Shown: positions 20,701 through 30,861, numbered from the stretch's first letter. The stretch is DNA of 30,861 nt from Auxenochlorella pyrenoidosa (GCA_001430745.1 KQ482063.1:304709-335569), one strand, 5' to 3'. Numbers and translations: made by a program. Notes: generated from the sequence alone by a model not told the origin.

Positions 20701-21147
20701 GCATGCCTGGCCAAGCTCTGCCAGCCTGCACTGCAAACAAGGTGCGCCACAGCAAGGCTCGCAGGCATCTGCGCACGACTGCTGGCCAGCCCGACGGTCC
20801 CTGCCCCGTATCGCCGCACCGCGGTTGATGAGCGGCGAGCGGCGCGAGGGGCGCCGCACAAAGTGATGCACAAACGAGTCCTGGAAGTAGCCGAGGCGAA
20901 CGCACGAGCTGCAGCGGCGGGAAGGCGGCAGGGCACAAGACGGCAGTGCCGCTCGGGCAGTTAGCCTGTGCGGCGGGCGGCGGCGGCATCCGTCTTGTCG
21001 TGTCGGAAGGCAGCACCCAAGCTCCCAATTAGCTACAGCTCCCCATTGGTGGCAGTCTCACAGCTTGCTGAGCTGCGCGTCGTCGTTGGTGTCCCGCACA
21101 GCATCATCGCCCACCCTGCGCTGCAGGCCGGGCGCCCTGAGCATCAT
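17077..21147 (-). CDS. LCMT1: Leucine carboxyl methyltransferase 1 (PP2A methyltransferase)
   Basis: Minus-strand exons: 21147-21062, 20908-20820, 20590-20121, 19656-19566, 19066-18907, 18733-18670, 18448-18370, 18089-18002, 17557-17476, 17238-17077. All phases agree: 1371 nt, 456 aa. The enzyme transfers methyl from S-adenosylmethionine to the C-terminal Leu carboxyl of the PP2A catalytic subunit. Family signatures in order: DTNDDAQLSKLS, GYFQDSF, SPLINRGYYSRY, VLVLGAGYDTTFFQL (SAM-binding motif I), YIELDFPQV, KKAAAIR, PTLVLSECVLVYL, AMVVYEQIQPDDAFG, RFTECGW, RRRIERLEIFDEFEEW, HYCIALG. Most homologues are about 330-340 aa. The excess is an Ala/Gln/Pro/Gly/Ser insert of about 100 aa at residues 79-180, before motif I, plus a Pro/Arg-rich C-terminus. 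All introns are GT-AG. Confidence 0.93.
17402..17436 (+). terminator. Two plus-strand TGTAA signals (17402-17406, 17432-17436)
   Basis: These are candidate polyadenylation signals for the CoA-binding gene, about 750 nt after its stop. They lie within the last intron of LCMT1 on the other strand, so use of them would make the two transcripts overlap antisense. Confidence 0.35.
17640..17762 (+). repeat. G-rich low-complexity block (GGGTGGG type)
   Basis: Runs of GGGTGGGTGGG and GGGGTGGGG on the plus strand, C-rich on the LCMT1 coding strand, inside LCMT1 intron 8. It has many G-runs suited to G-quadruplex formation and is flanked by GT microsatellite. Confidence 0.85.
19031..19178 (-). repeat. 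Three degenerate copies of the start of LCMT1 exon 5
   Basis: On the coding strand, the exon 5 beginning (GCCGCGTGGTGACCGACTCG region, near 19066-19031) recurs in weaker form near 19116-19085 and again near 19178-19137, the last with its own TGCAG acceptor. Only the proximal acceptor gives an open frame: from the distal one, TGA is reached within about 25 codons. Confidence 0.8.
19822..19842 (+). repeat. Homopolymer C21 in LCMT1 intron 3
   Basis: 21 consecutive C (G on the LCMT1 coding strand). Probably length-variable and prone to sequencing error. Confidence 0.9.
19976..20120 (-). repeat. Minisatellite adjoining the donor of LCMT1 intron 3
   Basis: About ten imperfect 11-15 bp units around CACACCCTGCA (plus strand) fill the first about 145 nt of the intron, directly next to the GTGTGG donor. 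The donor-like GTGTGNG motif recurs in nearly every unit on the coding strand. Confidence 0.85.
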
Positions 21148-21240
21148 GTCTGCCGATCGTGCACGGAATTCGCATCGCAATGGGGCGGGCCGTTCAAAAA
21201 TCCGCTGCGTGCTCGCCCTGCTCTGCATGTGCAGAGCACC
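21148..21240. promoter_or_regulatory. 93-bp divergent promoter between LCMT1 and the bHLH gene
   Basis: Only 93 bp lie between the LCMT1 start (minus, 21147) and the bHLH start (plus, 21241). Both 5' UTRs must be very short, or the transcripts overlap at their 5' ends. No TATA box seen. Confidence 0.6.
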
Positions 21241-23244
21241 ATGTCGCTTGCTGGGTTGGCAGCACCTGACACTTTTCGCACGTGCTCGGATGGCTTCCCA
21301 GTTCGGCCAGGCCTCATGACAGGCCCTGCGCAGTTCCCTGGCTCGGGTATGGCTCCTCCAGGAGCGGCAGCTCCTCCCTTAGACCTGCAGAACACGAATG
21401 GAGCACTGTCCTCGCTGCTTCCCAGCCTGCTGGGGGTGCAGGGCGGCACCTCCGCGACCAACCTGTCGCAAGCCGCGCAGGCCGGCACAAACCAGCTAGC
21501 GGGCCTCCTGCAGTCGCTTTCGGGAGGCACTCCGACGCTTGGCGCGCCCGCGCTTTCCGGCGGCGGGTCGCTGCTTGCCGGTCAGGAGCTGGCGAGCCTG
21601 GGCGGTGCCAGCGGCCGCGCGGGCCGTGGTGGCGGCCGCACGAGCAGCGATACACGGCCCGCCACCTCATACAATGCGCGCCATCAGCAGGTTAGTCGCC
21701 TCCTGCACGGCAGCCAGCCACGCCGCTGGCCAGCGGGCGCGCCGCAAGAGGCCCTTGCAGCGCCGCACGCTGCGGCGGAGAGCCCCGGCATGCTTGCACT
21801 CCTCCCCTGCCCTGTCAGCAATCCAACCCTCCCCCGCGCTGCCCCGCACGCCCTCGACACCCCCGCCGCCGCGCTCCGCCCTGCGCCGCCCACCCACAGG
21901 CGGAGGCGCGCCGCCGCCTGCGCATCAACGAGCGCCTGGAGGCGCTGCGGCAGCTGGTGCCCCACACCGAGCGCGCCAACACAGCCAACTTCCTGGAAGA
22001 GCTGGTGGACTATGTGCAGCGCCTGCAGCGGCGCGTCGTCGAGCTGGAGCAGCAGCTGGGGCTGGCGCCCAGCGTGCAGCTGCCGGCGCGCGCCATCACG
22101 TTCTCCGGTGAGGCCCCGGACGACGCTGCCGCTATGCCTGCCTTGGGGCGTACCAGCAAAAGAGTGTGTGCTGCAGGTTGTCCGTCATAGCTGTGCGACA
22201 GGAAGGCAGTTGAATGCTGCTGTGAGGCCTTGCTTATGGCCCAAGACGCATGCTGGCATGCTTGCAACTGTGACTGCAACCTCCCCACTTGGCTTGTCCC
22301 GCCTGCGCTCGCTGGCCTCTCCAAGCAGCTGAAACCCCCCCCCCCCCCCCCCGCCCCGCCTGACTGTTGATTGCAGAGGATACGACACAGCAGACGCTGC
22401 ACACCGTGCAGCGCGAGGACCGCCGCGCTGCGCTGACGCAGCCGCTTGCGTGCCCGCCGCTGCCGATGCCGCTGCCGCAGCAGCAGCCGCAGGACGCCGC
22501 TGCGGCGCAGGCAGCCCTAACAGCGCTGCTGGCGCAGCACCAGCAGGCGCAGCAGGTGCAGCAGGCACAGCAGGCGCAGCTGCAGCTGCTGCTGCAGCAG
22601 ACCATAGCGCAGCAGGCCCAGCAGGCGACGCAGCTCACGCAGCAGCAGTCTGCAGGCAGCCGCCCTCTGCACCACGCCACCGACTCTGCCGGCGACCGCC
22701 AGCAGTCCATCGGCCTGCAGATGCTGGCTGCCACCGACAGCGCGGGTGCTGTGTCGGCCGGGGAGGCCAGCAGGCGCTCTGGCAGTGCGGGCCAGCGGGA
22801 GGGCGGCGCGGGCGCTGCCAGCGCGGCGGGCGCCGGCGGCATGCCGCCGCTGCCTCCCCTGGGTAAGCAGGGTGCCGAGGCAAATGGCATCCCCACGGAT
22901 GAGGAGCTTGATATGCTGCACCAGGAGCTGCTGGGCCAGGTGGGTGCTGCACCGCTGCCGCACGCTCTTGCGCTCTTGCGCTCGGCAAACCTGTGAAGTC
23001 TGTGGGTACGTACCTGCACTGCCGTTTGCACCCAGCTGCGAGAGGGCCCGTGGGCCACTCGGGTGCGCTCGTCTGGGCACCCTACTTGTGCAGCCCGCAA
23101 CCTCAAGCCGAATTTGAACCCTAGTAGCCAAAAGCTGCTCTGTCCAGTTCTGCACGTATGCCTGATCAGAGGTGCCCCCCTCCCCCCCCCCCCCCTTTTT
23201 CCTGCCTGCAGGATAGCAAGCGTCGCCGCATTGTTGGGCTGTGA
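21241..23244 (+). CDS. bHLH transcription factor, BIM-like
   Basis: Exons: 21241-21690, 21900-22107, 22377-22939, 23212-23244, total 1254 nt, 417 aa. Residues 1-145 are Gly/Ala/Ser/Leu-rich. The bHLH is about 146-200: RHQQAEARRRLRINERLEAL (basic region and helix 1, with the H-E-R pattern of E-box/G-box binders), a loop at PHTERANTANFLEE, and helix 2 YVQRLQRRVVELEQQLG running into a coiled coil. The loop and helix 2 resemble plant BIM proteins. A Gln/Ala-rich stretch (about 240-300) is typical of activation domains. Intron 1 splits the basic region. The last exon encodes DSKRRRIVGL, an NLS-like tail. If intron 3 is retained, the frame instead stops at 22994-22996, a plausible isoform. Expected location: nucleus. 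Confidence 0.85.
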
Positions 23245-24276
23245 GGCCAAGCACAGCCGCCTTTCAGGCCATCTTGCCTGCCCGCTTGCCGGGTTCCTGT
23301 CGCGCAAGTGCCCTCGCCCACCTCGGGTCCCCCCCCCCCCCCCGGGGCCACCCAGCAGCTCCTGCTTGTGCCTGGGTGGATCCGTCACGTCCAGCCCTCT
23401 GACCCAGCTGTGCAGCTGTTGAGCAAACCTCATGCTCTGGCCCCTTGTTTGCCGCACCACCCCTTCCCGACCAAGCCCTCTGACCCACGCCCCAATCCCT
23501 CTTCTTTGCTCTCCATCTTGTGCGCCCCATTCTGTACCCTGCCCGAGCGGTACTGCTGAATCCAAGGCCCCCCCCCCAAGGCCAACCCCAGCCCTGTCCC
23601 AGATCATTTGAACCCACCGTCAGGAGCGACGAATGCATGCTCCTCGGGCTTGCTGGGCCGCCCCCGCTGGGCCAGCCATCTTCTCTCCATCTCTTTGTGT
23701 TCTTGCAAGTGGTTTTCCTTCCTTTTTGCCAGCGGAGCGAACGCAAACGTATGCCTCGCCCCCCTCGGCCCCCTGTGCCAGCCCTGCCGCTCAGAAGCAC
23801 ACCCAGCCTATCTGCTACTAGAAACGCTTCACACCTCCTTACCCCCAGAGCGTGAGCGTGTGCGTCCTTGCTGCCTGTTCCTGCCCCTCCCGCGTTAGAG
23901 CCCGTTCCGAGACATTTGCAGCCTTGCTGCCTTTGCCTGTGGTGCAATACATTGCCTGTTGAGTGCCCCCACCTTTGGAGCCGTGCTCCGCCCCATTTTG
24001 TTAGAGGAGTGACTGCTTGAGCGACCCCTCTGTGCACCAGACCAAGCCCGATCCCACACTACATGTCAAGACTCCTTGTGTAATGCCCGCACATCTGATG
24101 CTACAGGGTGAACAGCGGGGGGGTGACCTGATGCGCAAGAGGGCCACGGCGATGAGCGTGTCTTCAAAAGCGTGCGCATGGTTTGGGACCGCGTTGGCAG
24201 CACCTGGCTGGAAAGCCCGCCACTTGGGCTGCCTCCTGACCGACAGATCAGTCCTGCTGGCCTCCCCGGAGCTCCA
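23245..24276. other. Convergent region: bHLH 3' UTR and flank
   Basis: About 1 kb between the bHLH stop and the PsbP-domain gene stop. It contains a TGTAA at 24079-24083, C-rich runs (for example around 23328-23345), and pyrimidine-rich sequence. I see no coding sequence that I can support. Confidence 0.5.
24079..24083 (+). terminator. Polyadenylation signal TGTAA, bHLH gene
   Basis: First plus-strand TGTAA that I see after the bHLH stop; it implies a 3' UTR of about 840 nt ending about 180 nt from the convergent gene's stop. Confidence 0.5.
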
Positions 24277-25806
24277 TCAAGTGCGGATAGTGAGCGACTG
24301 GGCGGTGGCGCGCACCAGCGGCAACGCCGCTTCTGCTGCCTCGCACGTGGGCGCCTTGCCGCAAGAGACGCTGCCGTTTGCTATGTACAGCTTGCGGCCG
24401 GCGATGGCCACTGCAGCACCACAAGGGGGTGGCCGCCCATGGCAGGTGAGTTGCAGACGTGGGTGCCGGCTTGGCTGCTTGCAGCTGCGCTCTGCCTGGC
24501 CCCGCTCTGTTGCTGCAGCCCAAGCCCAGCCCTGCCGCACCTGTCGACAGGATGCGCTTCCGCCCGCGGGTGCTCTCCAGCTCATACTCAAAGTCTGCAG
24601 GGAGGGGTGACGTCCTCAGGCCGGCTGGCAAGGGATTTACCTGTCGTGCACACCCGCACCCTGCTGCATTCAGAGGGGGCAGACACAGCCGGTTGCCAGC
24701 AGCACCCCGCCCCCCCACCCCCACCCCACCCACCCCCCCACCCACCGTAGATGGAGAAGCCGCCAGCTGGGTCGGTGCGCGCGCGCTGCGCCACCATCAC
24801 AGTGCCCAGCGTGCTCTCCTTCTCTCGCTCTGCAGGGGGAGACCGGAGCGAGCGGCATAGTAACGCGCCATGCCGCCTGGCCGGCATTCCCGTGTTCCCT
24901 GCCGACCAGCTGCATGGCACAGGCGCTCGCAGCGTGGCGGGGTTGCTGGGCGTGCGGCCCCGCCCTGCAGCACGCCCACCTGTGCTCAGGAGCCGCTGCC
25001 CCACCGTCTGCAGGTCCCCAAACTGCTCCAGGGAATCGATGGTCACTGGATACACTGTGACGCCGACGCTGGTGCTCTTCTGCTGAGGATCGCGGAAGAG
25101 CACGTCTGCGCCCGCCTTGCCCACCTGCAGCGTCGGCAGTTGGGCGCAGCGTGCAGCGCTGGGCGTGGGCGCGGAGGTGGGCAGGGGCAGGGGCAGCGAG
25201 CGGGGCGACGGGTGCACCAAAAAAAGGGGCCAATACTCCCGAGGCGCCGGGCAGCCAAGGGAGACTTGCCGGCCAGCCTTGCGGCTGCTGCACGCGCACG
25301 TTGGCACCCAGCAGTCGCACCCACCTGCTCCCAGCTGGCCGGCCTCATCAAGGTGTAGCCCTGGGAGGGATTGGAGAACGCCACCAAGTCCCCATCGCTG
25401 CTGCTGGGCAGCGCAGCAGCGACCGCCTCCTCTGCTCGACTGGGCAGCGGGGGCAGCGAGGCAGTGCCTGCGAGCAGCAGGCCGCTGAGCAGCAGGCTAC
25501 GCCGTGCAGTCGGACCCGCCTGCAGTTCAGTATGCTGCTTCTGCTGCTGCTGTTGCTGCTGTTGGATGCCGCCATGGGGCCACCACGCGGCCCGGCAGGG
25601 CACTGGTTGGCGGCAGCGTTGGGCTGTGCGCGGCGCCGCTGCAGCCGCAGCTGTGCGGACCTGCGGGAGTGTGAGGGCATCTTAACTGCTTTAAATATGG
25701 AGCTGACTAGCGCAACGGGTTGCAAGCGCTCGTGAAAGGCTTGTAGCTGCCGCGCCCACTGCGCCCAGCTCAGGAGGCCCACCATGCTCATCGAGGGGCT
25801 CGCCAT
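24277..25806 (-). CDS. PsbP-domain protein, thylakoid lumen (PPD/PPL type)
   Basis: Minus-strand exons: 25806-25783, 25660-25325, 25124-24980, 24829-24746, 24594-24541, 24410-24277; 777 nt, 258 aa. Residues 1-59 are Ala/Arg/Gln-rich, like a chloroplast transit peptide. Twin Arg at about 60-61 precedes a hydrophobic stretch (SLLLSGLLLAGTASL) and a likely cleavage after SRA (about 83), a bipartite lumen signal of Tat type. The mature part has PsbP features: DLVAFSNPSQGYTLMRPASW, KAGADVLFRDP, TSVGVTVYPV, LSTEREKESTLG, FSIYDFEYELES, and a C-terminal GRKLYIANGSVSC. PsbP relatives assist photosystem II or NDH assembly; the exact subtype cannot be fixed by eye. The first exon encodes only MASPSMSM and is the least certain: it is chosen because the acceptor CCCGCAG at 25661 and the phase fit. 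Confidence 0.87.
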
Positions 25807-26093
25807 CGAATCGACCAGTTTGTTTTAGAGCTCAGCAGGAACGGCATGGGCAATGCGCCACTGGGGGTGGAGAACAGCTGGCCGTGCTGCGACTGCTGCC
25901 TGCGAGAGGGCAGGTCTGTTCTAGGGGGCAAGGTCGATCGCAGCATCGCCCAGATCGCGCTTCCTGTCATACCAGAACGCGCCGGCAGTCAAAGAGAGCG
26001 GGGGAACCAGAAACCGCGATCAGCAAGGCGCACAGTGTTCCTGCGTTCCGGCTGCCCCTCATATAGGCAATCTCTATAAGTACGGCGGCCACC
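25807..26093. promoter_or_regulatory. Divergent promoter region, PsbP-domain gene / RPN2
   Basis: 287 bp between head-to-head starts. AT-rich islands CATATAGG (about 26060) and CTATAAGTA (about 26073) lie just upstream of the RPN2 start in GCCACCATGG. They are close to the ATG, so a TATA function would imply a very short leader. Confidence 0.5.
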
Positions 26094-29000
26094 ATGGCCA
26101 CCGCCGTGCTAGCAGCGGCAGCCCTGCCCAGCGGCACCAGTGCAGCGGGCACGCTCGCCCTGCTCGAGGAGGACGATGACTCCCTGAAGGTCCACGCCCT
26201 CCAGCTGCTGGACAAGAGCGTGCACGACTTCTGGTTTCAGATAGCCGCCTCAATCGCCAGTATTGAGGCGCTCTACGAGGACGAGGAGTTCAGCCACCGC
26301 GAGCTAGCGGCCCTGGTGGTCTCCAAGGTGAGCAGGGCCGATCGGGAGGGGCTGGGAGAGCTGCGGGCCGGCGAGCAATGTGATCGGCGGAGCACTGGCG
26401 GTTGCCGCCGCGCCCGCCGGTTCTGCTTGCCCGACTGCGCTGCATCTACAGCCTCTGCTGGGCGCACAGCGCATCCGACAGAAGTGTCCCCATGCGTCCA
26501 AGTCTCAGTGTCTCGGTGCCCTGGCGCCCCCACCACGCCGCCCCATGGCCCCGCTGCCTTACCAGATGCCTCACCTGAGTCGACCACCCTGCGTCTGTTG
26601 CCCACACTGCCGCACTGCCACAGGTCTTCTACCACCTGGGCGACCTGGACGATGCCCTGGCGTACGCGCTGGGCGCAGGCAGCCTCTTTGACGTGGGCTC
26701 CGCCTCCGAGTATGTGCAGACTATCCTGGGTGAGCGCTGCACGGGCCGCCTCCTGCTGTGCAATGCGAACTCTTCTTGTGAGACAGCATCGCACCGCGTG
26801 GCTGCGCTGGCTCCCTCTGTCGCAGCCAGGTGCGCCTGCTTGGCACGCCGCCTGGCCACACAGCGCCCGTGCCCATGCGCGTTCGTTGCCGGGCTTTCAG
26901 CACGCAGCCCTAGCTGCCTGCCCTGCCTCTGCTCCACCTCTGCTGCCTGCCCCGCAGCCCGCTGCATCGACACATACGTGGAGCAGCGCGTGGCAGAGGC
27001 GGAGGGGCGGCGCGAGGGCGGGGAGGGCGTGGACCCCCGCCTGGTGGCGGTGGTGGAGCGCCTCTTTGAGCGCTGCTTTGCCGACCGGCAGTTTGAGCAG
27101 GCGGTGGGCATCGCGCTGGAGAGCAGGCGGCTGGACCAGCTGGAGCGCGCCATCGCCAGCAGCCCGGGTGAGCTGCGCCGGCGTCGAGTCGTGCTGGGAG
27201 TGCGGAGCAGCCATCCTGCCTGGCGGGCGTAAGCGGGGTTGCCGGCAGCCTGGAGCGGACCTTCCGGTCGAGTCGGTTCAGACCTCTTGCTCCAGTTCTG
27301 AGCCAGTGGTGTGCGCTGCTGCCATCAACCCGAGGGCAGCTCTGCTCAAAGTCGACGTGCCCTTCCTGTGCTCAGCCCGGGCCTGGCAAGCTGCATGCAG
27401 AGGACACGCTGCATGCCTTGTCGAACTCCAGCCTCGCCACCCGGCTTTGCCAGCGCGGTCGGCCCACCGGCCCTGGGCCTGCCCGGTCCATGTGTACTGC
27501 AGATACTGTCAGGACGCTGAAGTACACGCTGAGCGTGAGCCAGAAGCTGGTGGTCAGCCGAGAGTTCCGCAACCAGGCAAGCAGCCCCCCCCCCCACCCC
27601 CCACAGCAATGGTGCTGCCCACTAACCTCGCCCCTCTGTTGGCTGCCTGGCTGCTTGACTGGCTGGCGCGCGGTCCGGCGCCCGCCTCGCGGCGTGCCCG
27701 CTGGCCTGCCTGGCTGGCGCAACCATGCCGCTGCCGCCGCGCCGGACGCGCCTTGCTGGTGACGCCTTCGAGCCTTTCCTGCCCCGCGCCCTGGCTCCAC
27801 CTCTTATCTATCTTCACCGTTTCTGCAGGTGCTGCGCCTCTTGGTGCGGCTGTACGAGGGCGTGCCGCAGCCCGACCACGCCGCCATCTGCCAGTGCCTC
27901 ATGACCCTGGATGATTCCGACGAGGTGGCCGCCATCCTGGCGCGCCTGCTGGGGTGGGTGCCTGGGCTGGCAGGCAGCCTGTTTGTGTGGGTGCTGCGGC
28001 TGGCAGGCAGCGTGCTCGGGTGGGTGCCTCGGCTGGGCGGCAGGCGGCCATGAGCCACGTGCCCGACAGTTCTGATCTTGTGGTGTTGACAGCTCGGCCC
28101 GCCCGGGCTGCCCAGCTGGCGTGGCCGCCCAGTCTTTCGGCCGCAGGCAGCCCCACGCCGGCGCATGCCTGCCAGCCTCTGCTGCTGCCGAGGGGGAGGG
28201 GACCGAGCAGCCAATCGACCCGCTGCGCTTGCCCTCGTTGTCCCTGCAGCGGCTCTGATGACGACGCCCTGCTGGCATACCAGATCGCCTTTGACCTGGT
28301 GGATGCCGAGCTGCAGGCATTTATGCTCAAGGTTGGTGGCAGGCCTGCGCTGCGCGCCGCGGGGGGGCCCGCCCTGCGCGCATGATTTGCGGCGCTGTGG
28401 GTGGCCGCCGGGGTTTCCTGTGGACAGCAAGCTCCCAGGGCTGCCTATGTTGTGTCAGGTCCTGGTGGCCCTGATGCTTGCTCATGGTGTGCCCCCTCAA
28501 GCCCACAAACCAACGGTCAGCGTGGTAACAAACAAGAGTAACAAAAAAAACAATGCTCCCATGCAGGTCACTGCCAAGCTGGACGAGCTGGCACCCCGCA
28601 GCGCTGCAGCTGCCCCCGCCAACGGTGCCGCCGCGCCCCCTGCTGACGGGGAGCAGCAGATGGACACCGATGAGCAGCCTGGTGGCGCCGCCGCTGCCGG
28701 CGATGGCACAGGCGCGGCGGCTGAGGACGCGTCGCCTTTTGCGCAGCGGCTGGCGCTGTTCAAGGCAAGGGGTGCAGCCGCTGCCCTGACGGGCTGGTCG
28801 GGTTTCCTTGTCCATCCTTGGCCAGCAACTCCCCTGCTGCTGACCTCACTTCCTGAAGGGCCGCCCGCCTGCCCTGCCCCTGGAGCGGCAGGCTGGTGTG
28901 CTGCAATGCACAGCGCATGCCCCTCCCCCTGCCACCTGCATACAGCGCTGGCAGGGCTGCAGGGGCTGAGCTGGAGCGGCAGCAGCTCCTGGGCTCCAGC

Positions 29001-30590
29001 GCCACCCATCGCCCCCCAGCAGTACCCACCCCATCCCACCCCACCCCCGTGCAGAGCGTGCTGACTGGAGCGGTGCCCATTGAGCTGGAGCGGCAGTTCC
29101 TGGCGCGCCACAACCATGCAGACCTGCAAATCCTGAAGAACATCCGGACCACAGTGGAGCCGCGCAACAGGTGTGTGTGTGTGGGTCGGGGGTCCAGGAT
29201 GTGGGCCAGGTTGTGTGTGTGTGAGGTGGCCAGGTTATTTCGTGGGGGCAGCCCGATGGGCTAAGCATTCCGCATGCAGGGGGGCTTGCCAGCCCGGCCC
29301 TGCACCAACCCCCGTGCGATTGTTGCGCCTGAGTCGCTGCCGGCCGCGCTTTCTCGTTTCTGTCATTGGCCTCGGCGCCCTCCCGCTCACACCCCACCCC
29401 AACCCCACCCACCGCACTTAACCCGGTGGCCCTCGCGCCTGCAGCGTGTGCCACTCTGCCACCGTGTTTGCCAACTCGCTGATGCACTGCGGCACCACCG
29501 TGGACGCCTTCCTGCGCGAGAACCTGGAGTGGCTCAAGAAGGCGACCAACTGGGCCAAGTTCTCGGCCACCGCAGGCAAGCCCACCCCCAGGCACCGGCC
29601 GCCCGCGGGGGGCCGCTGCCCAGCCGGCTGGCGCTGCCCGCGGTGCCCCAGGCTGTGCGGTTTCCCTGTTTCGTTGCGGGGCGCGTGCGCGGCATCGACG
29701 AGCTGCGGCCCTGTGGCGCTCCCTCCCTCTTCCGCACCCGGCTTGCCCTCTGTTTCCCTCCGGCCGGCTGCTGACCTGGCGGCCCTCATCGCCTCTCCGG
29801 CCTCTTCTGCAAGCGTGTGTCTTTCAGGAGGAAGATCACCTTGCTGTTGAAGAGTTTGCCCGATCCAGCGAGGTGTTCTTCACCGCTACAGCCGCCTCTG
29901 GGCCCTCCCTCTGCAGGTCTTGGAGTGATCCACAAGGGCAACGTGGGCAAGAGCCGCACTGTCATGTCTGCATACCTGCCCTCTGCCCCTGGCGGCACCA
30001 CCCCCAGCCCTTACTCTGGTGGGCAGCTGCCGCGCGCTTGTCTCGGTGCCGCCCGCCGGCATGCCAGTCGGCGTTTGCGGCGTTTGCGGTCTGCTGCCTG
30101 CATGAACGCTCTCCTTCGGCATGGCTCCTGGCCACCCTTGTAGCCATGCAGCTGCGCCAGGGCGCCGGCAGCGCAGGGGTTCTGCGGGCCCGCTCCGGGA
30201 CCAACCCTCTTGCTGTGCCCTGGTGCCGTGGCCGCCTGTGCAGAGGGCGGCGCCCTGTACGCGCTCGGCCTCATCCACGCCAACCACGGCCAGGGCGTGC
30301 GGCAGTTCCTGCTCGAGTCGCTGCGGGCCTCCCAGAACGAGGCAAGGGCTGGGCGGTGGGGCTTGCCGGGGGCTCCAGGGGGCCTGCTGGGCTTCCTTTG
30401 CGGGCGCGGCGTGGGCGGTGCCTGGCACGCAGCCTGCAGGCATGCATGCCTGCAGCAGCGGTGCGCTGCAACGCTGGCCGTGCATGTGCTCCCACCAGTG
30501 TTCCAGCACGGCCGGGGCCGCAGGCCTGGGCAGCTGCCGCCTCCCCTGGGCCTGCATGCCCTCCCACTTACGGCGTGGCCGGCTGCTGTG

Positions 30591-30640
<50 letters not shown>

Positions 30641-30861
30641 GGTTTACAGAGACGTTACAGAGGCTGCTGGGTGGCACCTGCTTGCAGGTGATCCAGCACG
30701 GCGCGTGCCTGGGCCTGGGCATCGCGGCGCTGGGCACTGAGGACGAGGAGGCGTTTGAGGATGTGAAGAACGTGCTCTACATGGACAACGCAGGTGCGCT
30801 GGGCGCGCTGGGCGCGGCGCTGCTGGCACTCCCACTCCTCTGTGCTGTGTGCGCTCCACCG
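26094..30861 (+). CDS. RPN2: 26S proteasome regulatory subunit RPN2 (PSMD1), 5' part
   Basis: Exons: 26094-26327, 26624-26729, 26958-27167, 27503-27576, 27829-27953, 28250-28331, 28567-28764, 29055-29170, 29445-29575, 29917-30018, 30244-30341, 30688-30793. About 527 aa are present; the gene runs past the window (the family is about 950-1000 aa). RPN2 is the large scaffold of the 19S base. Family blocks: [84 protein letters not shown], an acidic linker (QQMDTDE), [89 protein letters not shown]. Four introns (starting 27577, 28765, 29576, 30342) use GC donors, fixed by uninterrupted alignment to the family across the junctions. Confidence 0.95.
27577..27828 (+). other. GC-AG intron, RPN2 intron 4
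   Basis: Donor AACCAG|GCAAGC, acceptor TCTGCAG. The junction joins FRNQ to [11 protein letters not shown], contiguous in RPN2 proteins. No GT near the donor fits phase and homology. Confidence 0.85.
28765..29054 (+). other. GC-AG intron, RPN2 intron 7
   Basis: Donor TTCAAG|GCAAGG, acceptor GTGCAG. It joins RLALFK to [12 protein letters not shown] in phase 0. The nearby GT (GGGGTGCAG) would break the frame. Confidence 0.82.
29576..29916 (+). other. GC-AG intron, RPN2 intron 9
   Basis: Donor CCGCAG|GCAAGC, acceptor CTGCAG. It joins WAKFSATA to GLGVIHKGN in phase 1, one of the most conserved parts of RPN2. Confidence 0.9.
30342..30687 (+). other. GC-AG intron, RPN2 intron 11
   Basis: Donor ACGAG|GCAAGG, acceptor TTGCAG. 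It joins LRASQNE to [11 protein letters not shown] in phase 0. The intron also carries a (GT)23 microsatellite. Confidence 0.88.
30594..30639 (+). repeat. (GT)23 microsatellite in RPN2 intron 11
   Basis: 46 bases of uninterrupted GT ending about 48 nt before the 3' splice site of intron 11. Confidence 0.95.

Noticed and set aside
1..30861. CRISPR arrays, rRNA, tRNA, prophage or transposon genes
   Set aside because: None was seen. Repeats here are microsatellite, minisatellite, RS-coding or splice-site-edge duplications; there are no transposase or integrase motifs.

Overview
This is a nuclear DNA window from a GC-rich green alga, most likely a Chlorella-like trebouxiophyte. The genus is an inference. 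The evidence is very high GC, many short introns, UGUAA-type polyadenylation signals, a chloroplast lumen protein with a plastid transit peptide, and eukaryote-specific genes (proteasome RPN2, PP2A leucine carboxyl methyltransferase, bHLH and SR-type RRM proteins). There are eight gene models; seven have complete or nearly complete exon structures. I derived the exons by hand from splice sites, reading phase and protein-family conservation. One 448-base assembly gap lies at 10257-10704.

Layout: 131-4635 and 4750-9195 are two tandem copies of one gene. It encodes a Plus3-like N-terminus, a Q-rich helical segment, an RRM, an arginine/serine-rich domain and a second RRM. Copy 1 has a one-base deletion in exon 3. 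On the minus strand, 14562-9822 is a helical, TPR-like protein with a possible mitochondrial presequence, interrupted by the gap. It diverges from a plus-strand CoA-binding (YccU-type) protein at 14819-16658. Tail-to-tail with that gene is a minus-strand LCMT1 homologue (21147-17077) carrying a low-complexity insert of about 100 residues. LCMT1 shares a 93-bp divergent promoter with a BIM-like bHLH transcription factor (21241-23244). Next is a minus-strand PsbP-domain thylakoid lumen protein (25806-24277), divergent from the 5' half of RPN2 (26094 to beyond the right edge).

The genes do not form one pathway. They share structural habits: three head-to-head promoter pairs, C-rich tracts before 3' splice sites, several exon edges duplicated into the adjoining intron, and an unusual number of GC-AG introns (4 of 11 in RPN2, supported by homology). 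The most distinctive items are the nested duplication of the RRM/RS gene, the GC-AG intron enrichment, the exon-edge duplications and the LCMT1/bHLH head-to-head pair.
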